Shown here: piece after piece, positions 52,588 to 60,290 of the stretch
Layout: every line of letters starts with the position of its first letter
How positions within the stretch are numbered: the first letter of the stretch is position 1
Source: Gemmatimonadetes bacterium T265
GTDB lineage: Bacteria; Gemmatimonadota; Gemmatimonadetes; Gemmatimonadales; Gemmatimonadaceae
NCBI GenBank assembly: GCA_019973575.1
Contig: BPUI01000004.1
Coordinates: 186,001 to 250,000 of the forward strand
Reading direction: 5' to 3'
Length of the DNA: 64,000 nucleotides
The notes under the pieces: generated by a model
What the model was told of the DNA's origin: nothing
Database searches by the model: none
What the model saw: the letters and a program-made list of their open reading frames with translations, nothing else
Made by a program: the position numbers and the translations under genes

Positions 52588-53148
52588 TCAGGGCAGGGCG
52601 GAAGACGCCGCGGTGCGCGCGCGCTCCGGGTACCAACCCGTGAAGCGCGCCGCGCCGACGAGGGCCACGAGTGTCACGACCACGACGACGCGGGGCGGCA
52701 GGTCCGGCCGAACGAGCCACGCGAAGTCGACCGCGACCATCGCTGCGAAGGCCAGGGCCCACGCGGCCGTGATGGTCGTGTTGGTGCGTACGAAGCCGGG
52801 CTCGTCCCACACCGCGCGCGGCACGCTCTCGCGCGCGTACTGCAGCGTGAACGGCCGTCGGATGACGAGCGAGACGAGCACGATCGCCAACAGCCCCGCG
52901 TCGACCGCGAGGCGCACGCCGGCGGTCGACCAGTCCGCGCCCGCCAGCGCGCCGTAGCACGCGAGGCCGCCGAACAGCACCACGGTGCCCACCTCCAGCA
53001 CCTTGGGCGTCTGCTTTCGGAGCAGGAGGTCGCGGAGCAGGAACCCGAGCGCCGTCGCCGCCGCCCCGAGCAGGCCGGGCTCGACGCCCGCCACCCGCTC
53101 GAGCACGACGAAAACCAGGAAGGGTGCGAAGGCGAGCAGGACGTTCAT
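52588..53148 (-). CDS. Hypothetical membrane protein (YciB/septation-A-like topology)
   Basis: This is a 186-residue protein from the ATG at 53148 with about five hydrophobic helices (MNVLLAFAPFLVFVVLERV, LLGAAATALGFLLRDLLLRKQ, LEVGTVVLFGGLACYGALAG, AVDAGLLAIVLVSLVIRRPFTLQYA, TTITAAWALAFAAMVAVDFAW). The pairing 'RRPFTLQYARESVPRAVWDEPGF' and the topology resemble membrane proteins distantly related to the inner-membrane septation protein A group, but I am not sure of family membership. KGSR leader copy E precedes it by 36 bases. Confidence 0.6.
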   Translation of the reverse strand: MNVLLAFAPFLVFVVLERVAGVEPGLLGAAATALGFLLRDLLLRKQTPKVLEVGTVVLFGGLACYGALAGADWSTAGVRLAVDAGLLAIVLVSLVIRRPFTLQYARESVPRAVWDEPGFVRTNTTITAAWALAFAAMVAVDFAWLVRPDLPPRVVVVVTLVALVGAARFTGWYPERARTAASSALP

Positions 53149-53184
53149 GTCGGACTCCGTGTGCGATACGTGTTCACGCAGCTC

Positions 53185-53223
53185 TCACATCCCCGTCCGC
53201 GAAACGACCCGGGAACCCTTCAC
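53185..53223 (-). other. KGSR-type leader/short ORF, copy E
   Basis: From a GTG at 53223 the minus strand encodes VKGSRVVSRTGM and stops (TGA 53185-53187). The following gene starts at 53148. The peptide start is identical in its first five residues to copy D. Confidence 0.45.
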
Positions 53224-53320
53224 CCGCGGGCCCGACGCGCGGGCGGCGTTGCGGCCCGCTCGGGCCGCGGATCGGCACGTGACGGATTCGCCGGCCGGTT
53301 TGCGGATGGTGCGTTCGACG

Positions 53321-54175
53321 GGCTCTGTCAAGTTGCCGAGGCGCGAGTCGACGCCGGGCGGCCGGGTGGCGTCCGGACATGCGATGCTATCGTTAGGCGG
53401 CGCGCAGGCCGGCGACCGCGCGCCACGTGATAACGCGCTCGCGCATCGTCGCGCGGTACACAGCCGCCGCGAGCCGATGGCGCCCGGGGCGGAACAGGCT
53501 CCCCACGCGGCTGAGGGCGTCGAGGAACCGCTGGGCGGACGCGGGCGACTTGAACCGGCGCATGACCCGCTCGCGCAGCCGTGTTGGTTGGTGCGCCTGC
53601 TCGACGCGGTTGTTGCAGCGCCGGGCGGATCGCACCTGCTGGTGCCCGACGCCGACGAGCTCCGGGAGCCGCGCCAGGGCCGCCGCGTAGCTGCCCAACT
53701 TGTCGGTCGTGACACGCTCGGGCGGCACGGCGCCGGCCAGCAGCCGGCGGAAGAACCGCGCGGCGGCGGCGGTGTCGCGGCGCTCTTGCAGGAGCACGTC
53801 GAGCGTCTGCCCGTGCTCGTCGACCGCCCGCCACGGCCAGTGCACCCGACCGCCCACCCGCGTGGCCGCCTCGTCGAGGTGCCACGTCCGCCCGGGGCGC
53901 CCCTCGCGCCGCCGCAGCGCCTCGGCGTACTGCGCCCCGAACTTGGCCACCCACCCGCGGACCGTCTCGTACGAGACGACGATGCCGCGCTCGGCCAGGA
54001 GTTCCTCGACGTCGCGGTAGCTCAGGGCGCAGCGGAGGTAAAGGCGGACCGCGTCGGCGATCACCTCGGCCGGGAACCGATGCCCGCGGTAGGGACTGAC
54101 ACGATCGGGCACGGGCGCTCGGCTCGGGTCTCGACGGGACCGAAGCTACACCCGCGACCCCAACCTGACAGAGCC
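53321..54175 (-). mobile_element. IS6-family insertion sequence without target duplication
   Basis: Ends GGCTCTGTCAAGTTG (53321) and, inverted, GGCTCTGTCAGGTTG (ending 54175) match at 14 of 15 positions. They enclose a complete transposase gene; total about 855 bp. The adjacent 8-mers are GTTCGACG and GTGGACCG, so no target duplication is seen. IS6 elements move by replicative transposition and can generate adjacent deletions or cointegrates, which removes the duplication. Confidence 0.85.
53393..54112 (-). CDS. tnp: IS6-family transposase
   Basis: This is a 239-residue DDE transposase with the family signatures: YRGHRFPAEVIADAVRLYLRCALSYRDVEELLAERGIVVSYETVRGWV (HTH), TWHLDEAATRVGGRVHWPWRAVDEHGQTLDVLLQERRD (first Asp), RVTTDKLGSYAAAL (second Asp) and RCNNRVEQAHQPTRLRERVMRRFK (catalytic Glu). 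No frame break is visible, so the gene may be active. It is contained in the IS between its inverted repeats (53321-54175). Its length is typical of IS6 members such as the IS26 group. Confidence 0.92.
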   Translation of the reverse strand: MPDRVSPYRGHRFPAEVIADAVRLYLRCALSYRDVEELLAERGIVVSYETVRGWVAKFGAQYAEALRRREGRPGRTWHLDEAATRVGGRVHWPWRAVDEHGQTLDVLLQERRDTAAAARFFRRLLAGAVPPERVTTDKLGSYAAALARLPELVGVGHQQVRSARRCNNRVEQAHQPTRLRERVMRRFKSPASAQRFLDALSRVGSLFRPGRHRLAAAVYRATMRERVITWRAVAGLRAA

Positions 54176-54351
54176 GTGGACCGTCATACGTAATGCGTGT
54201 CCGGCGAGAATTCGTGCGCACGACGGGACCACTTTCGGCGGACCGGATGGGGCCAATGACGTAACGCCGTGGTCGAGCATTGCCCCATGCCGGGCGGCGA
54301 TGTACATACGGACTGCCCCCCCGCGCGAAGCGCCTAACACGATCGCACCGC

Positions 54352-55941
54352 ATGCACACCGCCGGTTCGTCACTCCCGCTCGTGTTGCCGCCGGCCCGCC
54401 CGACGAGCGCGCCCGCCCGGCCGTCGGGCGTCTACGCGCGCACCGGGAACGCCGCCGCGCCGACCGGCGAGTCCGGCGCCGCGCCCGACGCGCCGGAGCG
54501 CACCCTGGACCCCGTCGATTGGAACGCGTTAGGCAGTCTCGGCGCGCGCATGCTCGAGGACATGTTGATCCACCTCCGGACGGTGCGGGAGCGCCCGGTC
54601 TGGCAGCCCACACCGGCGGACGTGCGCGCGGCCTTCACGTCCGGGCTGCCCGAGACCCCGTCGAGCGCTGAGTCGGTGTACGAGGCGTTCCGGCGAAACG
54701 TGCTGCCGTACCATACCGGCAACATCCACCCGCGTTTCTGGGGGTGGGTCATGGGGACCGGGTCCCCGACCGGCATGCTCGCCGAACTCCTCACGGCGGC
54801 GATGAACGGCAACGCGATCGGCGGCGACCAGGCGAGTACGTACGGCGAGGCGCAGGTCCTCGGCTGGATCAAGGCGATGCTCGGGTATCCGGCGGACGCG
54901 AGCGCGATCCTCGTGACCGGCGGCTCGGTTGCGAACCTGATCGGCATCACCGCCGCCCGGAACGCCCGGACCGGGATCGACGCCGACGGCCACGGCCTGG
55001 CCGGGTCGACGGAGCGGCCCGTGCTCTACTGCTCGACCGAGACGCACAACTGCGTCGCGAAGGCGGCGTCGCTGCTCGGACTCGGACGCCGCGGCGTCCG
55101 CCAGCTTCCCGTCGACTCCGGCTACGCGCTCGACCTCCGCGCGCTCGAGCAGGCCATCCGCGAGGACCGGGCGCGCGGGCTGCGCCCGTTCTGCGTGGTC
55201 GGGAACGCGGGAACCGTCAACACCGCGGCGTTCGACGATCTCACCCGTCTGGCGGACATCGCGCGCGAGCACGACCTGTGGTTCCACGTCGACGGCGCGT
55301 TCGGCGCGCTCGCCGCGCTCGTCCCCGAGCTCCGGCACCTCGTCGCGGGTATGGAGCGGGCCGACTCGCTCGCCGTGGACCTGCACAAGTGGCTGCACAT
55401 GCCCTACGACGTCGGCTGCGCGCTCGTCCGCGACCAGGGTGCGCACCGCGCGGGCTGGGCACAGTCCGCCTCGTATCTCGCGCCGCAGGCGCGGGGCATT
55501 GCGGCCGGATCGCAGTGGTTCTCCGAATACGGGCCCGATCTTTCGCGCGGCGATCGGGCGCTCAAGGTGTGGATGGAACTCCAGATCCACGGCCGTGCGG
55601 CGTACGCCGACCTGGTCTCGCAGAACGTCGCGCAGGCACGGTACCTCGCGGCGCGGATCGAGCAGACCGACGGACTCGAGCTCGCGGCGCCGGTCGGCCT
55701 CAACATCGTCTGTCTGCGCATGACCGTCCGGGGCGCGGACGCGGCGGCGCATGACGCCCTCAACAAAGAGTTGTTGCTCCGTCTGCAGGAGTCGGGGGTC
55801 GCGCTGCCCACGAGTACGGTCCTTGGCGACCGGTTCGTGATCCGCGTCGCGATCACGAACCACCGCACGCGGTGCGCCGACCTCGACCTCTTCGTGGACG
55901 CGGTGCGCGCGATCGCCGGCGAGCTCCAGCGCACCGCCTAA
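54352..55941 (+). CDS. PLP-dependent aromatic-L-amino-acid decarboxylase-like protein
   Basis: From the ATG at 54352 this is 529 residues (an open frame extends upstream to 54280). A low-complexity N-terminus precedes the group II decarboxylase fold: DPVDWNALGSLGARMLEDMLIHLRTVRERPVWQPTP, HPRFWGWVMGTGSPTGMLAELLTAAMN, ILVTGGSVANLIGITAARNA and the PLP lysine Lys346 in SLAVDLHKWLHMPYDVGCALVRD. Such enzymes decarboxylate aromatic or other amino acids, but many bacterial relatives have other substrates, so the substrate is not assigned. It is followed by GNAT-cupin and PhzF genes with tight spacing. A TTA codon at 54529 and the stop codon at 55938 both lie in the GTTAGGC/GCCTAAC heptamer. Confidence 0.85.
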   Translation: MHTAGSSLPLVLPPARPTSAPARPSGVYARTGNAAAPTGESGAAPDAPERTLDPVDWNALGSLGARMLEDMLIHLRTVRERPVWQPTPADVRAAFTSGLPETPSSAESVYEAFRRNVLPYHTGNIHPRFWGWVMGTGSPTGMLAELLTAAMNGNAIGGDQASTYGEAQVLGWIKAMLGYPADASAILVTGGSVANLIGITAARNARTGIDADGHGLAGSTERPVLYCSTETHNCVAKAASLLGLGRRGVRQLPVDSGYALDLRALEQAIREDRARGLRPFCVVGNAGTVNTAAFDDLTRLADIAREHDLWFHVDGAFGALAALVPELRHLVAGMERADSLAVDLHKWLHMPYDVGCALVRDQGAHRAGWAQSASYLAPQARGIAAGSQWFSEYGPDLSRGDRALKVWMELQIHGRAAYADLVSQNVAQARYLAARIEQTDGLELAAPVGLNIVCLRMTVRGADAAAHDALNKELLLRLQESGVALPTSTVLGDRFVIRVAITNHRTRCADLDLFVDAVRAIAGELQRTA

Positions 55942-55964
55942 CGTATCTCTTTCCCGCTCCGGCG

Positions 55965-56864
55965 ATGCGCATCGTTCCGTACACCGCGGCGCACCGCGCC
56001 GCCTTCCGGGATCTCAACCTCGCGTGGCTGCGCGAGCACTTCGCCGTCGAGCCGCGCGACGAACGCGACCTCGGCGACCCCGAGACCTACATCCTCGGCG
56101 ACGGCGGTTTCATCTTCGTCGCCGAGCGGGACGGGACGGCCGTCGGGACCTGCGCGCTGATGCGCGCGCACGGCGCCGGCGGCGAAACGTACGAGCTCGC
56201 GAAGATGGCCGTGGCCGAAGACGCACGCGGGTACGGGATCGGGCGCGCGCTCGCCGAGGCGGCGATCGCCCACGCGCGGGCCCTCGGCGCCTCGCGCGTC
56301 GAGTTGTTCACGAATCCGCGCCTCGCGCCCGCCGTGCACCTGTACCGCCAGCTCGGCTTCCGCGAGGTGCCGATGACCGCAACACCGTACGGCCGTGCGG
56401 CGCTCAAGATGGCGTGCGACCTGCGGCCGAACGGGGGCGAACACGACGTTCCCGGAGCACCCGCGGCAACCGGATACGCGGTCAGCGTTCGCGAGTCGGC
56501 GAACGGCACCGCGGTGGTCCTAGAGCCGGCGACGCACTACGCGTGGGGCGCGGGGTGCGACGGCTGGCACCTGCTCCAGCACCCGGCCCTCTCGGTGATC
56601 GCCGAACGCATGCCCCACGGGACCGCCGAAGTTCGGCACCGGCACGTCGTGGCCCGCCAGTACTTCCTCGTCCTCGCCGGCGAGTTGCACGTCGAGTGCG
56701 ACGGTGCACGCCACGTCCTGCGCGCGCGCCAGGGCCTGCACATTCCGCCCGGCGTCGCCCACCAGGTGCTGAACGAGTCGGGCGCGTCGGCCGACTTCGT
56801 CGTGATCTCGGGGCCGCCGAGCCACGGCGACCGCGTCGCCGCGCCGCACCCGACCGATGCGTGA
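55965..56864 (+). CDS. GNAT N-acetyltransferase fused to a cupin
   Basis: From the ATG at 55965 this is 299 residues. Residues 1-155 are a GNAT acetyltransferase (RIVPYTAAHRAAFRDLNLAWLREHFAVEP, then the acetyl-CoA loop MAVAEDARGYGIGRALAEAAIAHARALGASRVELFTN and LYRQLGFREVP). Residues 165-299 are a cupin (ESANGTAVVLEPATHYAW.., with RHRHVVARQYFLVLAGELHVECDG and GLHIPPGVAHQVLNESG). The two domains are each normal in size and joined in frame by a short linker (RPNGGEHDVPGAPAATGYAV). The unusual fusion suggests that acetylation is tied to a metal-binding or sensing cupin. It begins 23 bases after the decarboxylase stop. Confidence 0.82.
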   Translation: MRIVPYTAAHRAAFRDLNLAWLREHFAVEPRDERDLGDPETYILGDGGFIFVAERDGTAVGTCALMRAHGAGGETYELAKMAVAEDARGYGIGRALAEAAIAHARALGASRVELFTNPRLAPAVHLYRQLGFREVPMTATPYGRAALKMACDLRPNGGEHDVPGAPAATGYAVSVRESANGTAVVLEPATHYAWGAGCDGWHLLQHPALSVIAERMPHGTAEVRHRHVVARQYFLVLAGELHVECDGARHVLRARQGLHIPPGVAHQVLNESGASADFVVISGPPSHGDRVAAPHPTDA

Positions 56865-57759
56865 CGCTTCGGCCTTCTCTCATTCCGATCTCGTGTCGCC
56901 ATCGCCCCCGCCGCCCACTGCCCCACTCCGACGCGTCGCCGTGTTCACCACCAATCCCGCCGGCGGCAATCCCGCCGGGGTCTGGGTCGGCGACGTGTTG
57001 CCGGACGCGGCCGAGATGCAGCGCATCGCCGCCGAGGTCGGGTACTCCGAGACGGCGTTCGTCGCCCCGGCGGCAGGTACGCAGCGCCAGGTGCGCTACT
57101 TCAGCCCCGAGGCCGAAGTTCCGTTCTGCGGCCACGCCACCGTGGGCGCCGGAGCCGTGCTCGGCGAGACCACCGGGGACGGGACGTACCACCTGTCGAC
57201 CCCGGTCGGCGTCGTCCCGGTCGTCGTGCGCACGCGCGACGGCGTGCGGGAGGCCTCGCTCACGTCTGTCGGCCCGCGGCACACGGCGGCCGACCCGCGA
57301 CTCGTCGGCGAGATCCTTGACGCGCTCGGCTGGCAAGCGAGCGAGCTCGATCCCGCCATCCCGCCCGCCCGCGCGTACGCCGGGGCCTGGCACCTCGTCC
57401 TCGCGGCCGAGACACCCGAGCGACTCGCGCGGCTGACTTACGACTTCGACCGCGTGAAGCGGCTCATGCTCGGCGCCGGCCTCACCACCCTGCAGCTCGT
57501 CTGGCGCGAATCGCCGACCGTATTCCACGCACGGAACCCGTTCCCCGTGGGCGGCGTGGTCGAGGACCCCGCTACTGGCGCGGCCGCCGCGGCGCTGGCG
57601 GGCTACCTCCGCGACAGCGGGCGGCTCGCCGTGCCGGCGCGGGTGCACGTGCGCCAGGGGGAGGCGATGGGGCGGCCGGGTCACCTCGTCGTCGACGTCC
57701 CGGCGCGGGGTGGGATCGTCGTCACCGGCGCCGTGGTCCCGATGCCGCACACGCCGTGA
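56857..57759 (+). CDS. PhzF-family isomerase-like protein
   Basis: This 300-residue protein overlaps the previous gene by 8 bases. Similarity starts at RRVAVFTTNPAGGNPAGVWVGDVLPDAAEMQRIAAEVGYSETAFVAP, which includes the catalytic Glu65. It goes on with VRYFSPEAEVPFCGHATVGAGAVL and, in the C-terminal half, FHARNPFPVGGVVEDPATGAAAAALAGYL. This matches the PhzF superfamily (DHHA isomerase and related epimerases). Residues 1-24 are Pro-rich and may not be translated if a later start is used. The substrate is unknown; no phenazine genes are nearby. Tight spacing indicates co-expression with the decarboxylase and GNAT-cupin genes. Confidence 0.85.
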   Translation: MRDASAFSHSDLVSPSPPPPTAPLRRVAVFTTNPAGGNPAGVWVGDVLPDAAEMQRIAAEVGYSETAFVAPAAGTQRQVRYFSPEAEVPFCGHATVGAGAVLGETTGDGTYHLSTPVGVVPVVVRTRDGVREASLTSVGPRHTAADPRLVGEILDALGWQASELDPAIPPARAYAGAWHLVLAAETPERLARLTYDFDRVKRLMLGAGLTTLQLVWRESPTVFHARNPFPVGGVVEDPATGAAAAALAGYLRDSGRLAVPARVHVRQGEAMGRPGHLVVDVPARGGIVVTGAVVPMPHTP

Positions 57760-57909
57760 GCGTTACACGCCGTGAGCGTCGGTGTCCGGTCGCGGTGCAC
57801 CGCCCGGGTGGCCCCGTCGACTCCGCCGGCTCTGGTGCTACCGTCGTCGCCACCGGCCACGGATGTTCAGGCGGTACGGCGCTGCCCGACCCAATCACTG
57901 ACCGTGACC

Positions 57910-58473
57910 ATGGACCGACTCCCGCCTAACGTCGCCCTCGTGCCCATCGACGTGCAGCAAGCGTTCAACGACCCGCGCTGGGGCGAGCGGAACAACCCCG
58001 ACGCGGAGGCGAGGGCCGCCGAGCTCCTGCGGGCCTGGCGGGCGAGCGGCCGCCCGATCGTTCACGTGCAGCACGTGAATCCGCGACCGGGCAGCCTCTT
58101 CAATCCAGGTGGGCCCGGCGTCCCGCCGAAACCCGAGGCGAGGCCGGAAGCCGGCGAGCCGGTGATCACGAAAGACGTGAACAGCGCGTTCATCGGGACC
58201 GATCTCGAGGCCCACCTCCGGTCCGCCGGGATTACGACCCTCGTGCTGTTCGGGTTGACCACGGATCACTGTGTCTCGACGACGGCGCGCATGGCCGGGA
58301 ATCTCGGGTTCGACACGTACGTCGTGGCCGACGCGACGGCCACGTTCGAGCGCACCGCGCCGAGTGGGCGTCACTACACCGCGCAGGAGATGCACGACAC
58401 CGCGCTCACCAGCCTCAGCGGCGAGTTCGCCACCGTGGTCGACGCCGCAGACGTTCTCGCGGCGTTGCGCTGA
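57910..58473 (+). CDS. Isochorismatase-fold cysteine hydrolase
   Basis: From the ATG at 57910 this is 188 residues. The catalytic triad of the family is visible: Asp14 (LVPIDVQQAF), Lys88 (VITKDVNSAF) and Cys121 (FGLTTDHCVSTTARM). The remainder (GFDTYVVADATATFERTAP...HDTALTSLSGEFATVVDAADVLAAL) completes a normal-length hydrolase. Such proteins hydrolyse amides or vinyl ethers (nicotinamidase, isochorismatase, N-carbamoyl compounds), and the substrate is not defined. It lies on the plus strand after a 150-base gap that shows a GCCTAAC at the fifth codon. Confidence 0.88.
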   Translation: MDRLPPNVALVPIDVQQAFNDPRWGERNNPDAEARAAELLRAWRASGRPIVHVQHVNPRPGSLFNPGGPGVPPKPEARPEAGEPVITKDVNSAFIGTDLEAHLRSAGITTLVLFGLTTDHCVSTTARMAGNLGFDTYVVADATATFERTAPSGRHYTAQEMHDTALTSLSGEFATVVDAADVLAALR

Positions 58474-58528
58474 GCGTCCGGCTCGCCCGTCCGGTCGTCG
58501 GTCGCCCCCGCCGTCCCGTTCGCGGCAG

Positions 58529-58882
58529 TCACATGACGGGGTCGGCGGCAGCGGCCGCGCGGACTCCGTCGACGAGGTCGAGTGGCGCCCCGCTCGGTTC
58601 GACCGCCACGGAGATGTGACCGCCGCGGATCGGAACGACGAGTTGAAAGAAGTGTCCGTACCGAACGAGCACGTACTCGAGTCCCCCGCAGTCGATGCGC
58701 CCGCGCTGACCGGCGAGCGTGAGGAGCGTGGGGTTCACGAGCAGCTCCTCGTAGCGATCGGACTCCGCCGCGCTCGCGTTAGGCGCGGCACGCGCGGCCA
58801 GGTCGAGGCGCCCATCGACGTACGTCGCGACGTAGCGCACGTCGGGCGACAGCGCGAACACGCGGGCGGCGAGCGGGGTCAT
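58529..58882 (-). CDS. Small conserved-looking hypothetical protein
   Basis: This is a 117-residue protein from the ATG at 58882 (MTPLAARVFALSPDVRYVATYVDGRLDLAARAA). It shows an alpha/beta pattern with RYEELLVNPTLLTLAGQRGRIDCGGLEYVLVRYGHFFQLVVPIRGGHISVAVEP. The 'DGxL...R' and 'FFQLVVPIRGGHISVAVEP' features recall roadblock-type folds, but I cannot assign a family. It starts 4 bases after the stop of the trans-sulfuration enzyme gene and is probably co-transcribed with it. Confidence 0.55.
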   Translation of the reverse strand: MTPLAARVFALSPDVRYVATYVDGRLDLAARAAPNASAAESDRYEELLVNPTLLTLAGQRGRIDCGGLEYVLVRYGHFFQLVVPIRGGHISVAVEPSGAPLDLVDGVRAAAAADPVM

Positions 58883-58886
58883 CCCG

Positions 58887-60014
58887 TCACGCGGCGGCGA
58901 GCGCCTGCTGGAGATCCTCGACCAGGTCGGCGGCGTCCTCCAGTCCCGCGCTCACGCGGATGAAGCCGGGCGGGACGGCGTCGCCGCCCCACCGCGCGCG
59001 CCGTTCCGCCGTCGTGTGCGTTCCACCGAAGCTCGTCGCCTCCCGAACGACCCGGCACGCCGCGAGGAACCGCTCGGCCGCCGCGCGATCGGCCAGCGTG
59101 AAGCTGACCACCGGGCCGAAGCACTGCATCTGCCGCGCGGCGATCGCGTGGGCCGGGTCGTCGGCCAGCCCCGGGTAGCGCACCGCCTGCACCGCCGGGT
59201 GCGAGCGCAAGAACTCCGCGATCGTCTGCGCGTTGGCGCAGCTCCGCTGGAGTCGCACGTCGAGCGTGGCCAGCGAGCGGTGTGCGAGCCACACCTCCAT
59301 CGGGCCGGGTACCGCCCCCGTCCGCGTTCGCCACTGGCGCAGGGTGTCCGCCCACGCGGCGTCCCGCACCGCGACGTGCCCGAGGAGGAGGTCGCCGTGG
59401 CCGGTCAACGCTTTCGTGTCCGACGCGACCGAGAAGTCCGCGCCGAGCGCGAGCGGGACCTGCCCGAGCGGGGTCGCCGTGGTGTTGTCGACAGCCACGA
59501 GTGCGCCCGCGGCGCGGGCCGCCGCGGCAATGGTCGAGACGTCGCACACGTCGAGCGTCGGATTCACGGGGCTCTCGATCCAGACGAGCCGTGCGCCCCG
59601 GACACTCCCGGCCACCGCGCTGACCGTCGGGATCTCGCGGACCGTCACCCCAGCGGGCGCGAGGTGCTCCCGCACGAGGGCGCGAATGGTGTAGTACCCA
59701 TCGCTCGGAAGGACGAGCACATCTCCCGGGCGCAGGACGACGCCGAGCACGGCCGCCGCGGCGGCCATGCCCGACGCGAAGGTAACGGCGGGACCGCCTT
59801 CGAGGTCACCGAGCGCGGCCTCGAACTGCGTCCACGTCGGATTGTGATACCGGCCGTAGGTGTACGCGGTGTCGGCGGGGTCACCGGCCGCGTGGTACAC
59901 GGCGGCGAACGTGGGTCCGGGGAGAAACGGCATCCCCTGCGCGGGCGCGGGCACACCCGCGCGGACGACACGCGTGGCAGGCCGGGGCCGAGGGGGGACG
60001 GGCGGTTCCGACAT
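58887..60014 (-). CDS. PLP-dependent trans-sulfuration-type lyase
   Basis: From the ATG at 60014 this is 375 residues of the Cys/Met metabolism PLP family. Motifs: YGRYHNPTWTQFEAALGDLEGGPAVTFASGMAAAAAVLG, VWIESPVNPTLDVCDVSTIA, VAVDNTTATPLGQVPLALGADFSVASDTKALTGHGDLLLGHV (PLP lysine after SDT), and FGGTHTTAERRARWG. It may act as cystathionine gamma-synthase, beta- or gamma-lyase, which cannot be told apart here. An upstream in-frame extension to 60122 is unlikely to be translated. A 7-bp stem inverted repeat lies about 130 bases upstream, and a MocR-type regulator gene follows in the same orientation further upstream. Confidence 0.86.
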   Translation of the reverse strand: MSEPPVPPRPRPATRVVRAGVPAPAQGMPFLPGPTFAAVYHAAGDPADTAYTYGRYHNPTWTQFEAALGDLEGGPAVTFASGMAAAAAVLGVVLRPGDVLVLPSDGYYTIRALVREHLAPAGVTVREIPTVSAVAGSVRGARLVWIESPVNPTLDVCDVSTIAAAARAAGALVAVDNTTATPLGQVPLALGADFSVASDTKALTGHGDLLLGHVAVRDAAWADTLRQWRTRTGAVPGPMEVWLAHRSLATLDVRLQRSCANAQTIAEFLRSHPAVQAVRYPGLADDPAHAIAARQMQCFGPVVSFTLADRAAAERFLAACRVVREATSFGGTHTTAERRARWGGDAVPPGFIRVSAGLEDAADLVEDLQQALAAA

Positions 60015-60140
60015 GAGACGTCCAATTTCCGGGAGCGATCGTTTCCGAGTGGTACCACAATCCGCGTGCGCGCTGTCGTTGCCCGGCGCCTGCGCACGAA
60101 TCGCGGTGGCGCGCGCCACCACGTCCTGACGTCGTTGGCC

Positions 60141-60159
60141 CCGTCCGTTGGACGGACGG
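60141..60159. promoter_or_regulatory. Inverted repeat upstream of the PLP-lyase gene
   Basis: CCGTCCGTTGGACGGACGG has 7-bp arms around five bases. It lies between the lyase gene and the MocR gene and is a candidate regulator-binding site. Confidence 0.45.
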
Positions 60160-60290
60160 TAGCCGAGTAGGGTCGCGCGCGTAGGCGGGACATCCGGAAG
60201 GTTATGTCGCCGCCGCGCCGATCGGCGACGTATGCCGGCGCGGGGTTCTCTCGAACCACCCCGCGGCGGAGTCCCCGCGGGCGCTCGCCG

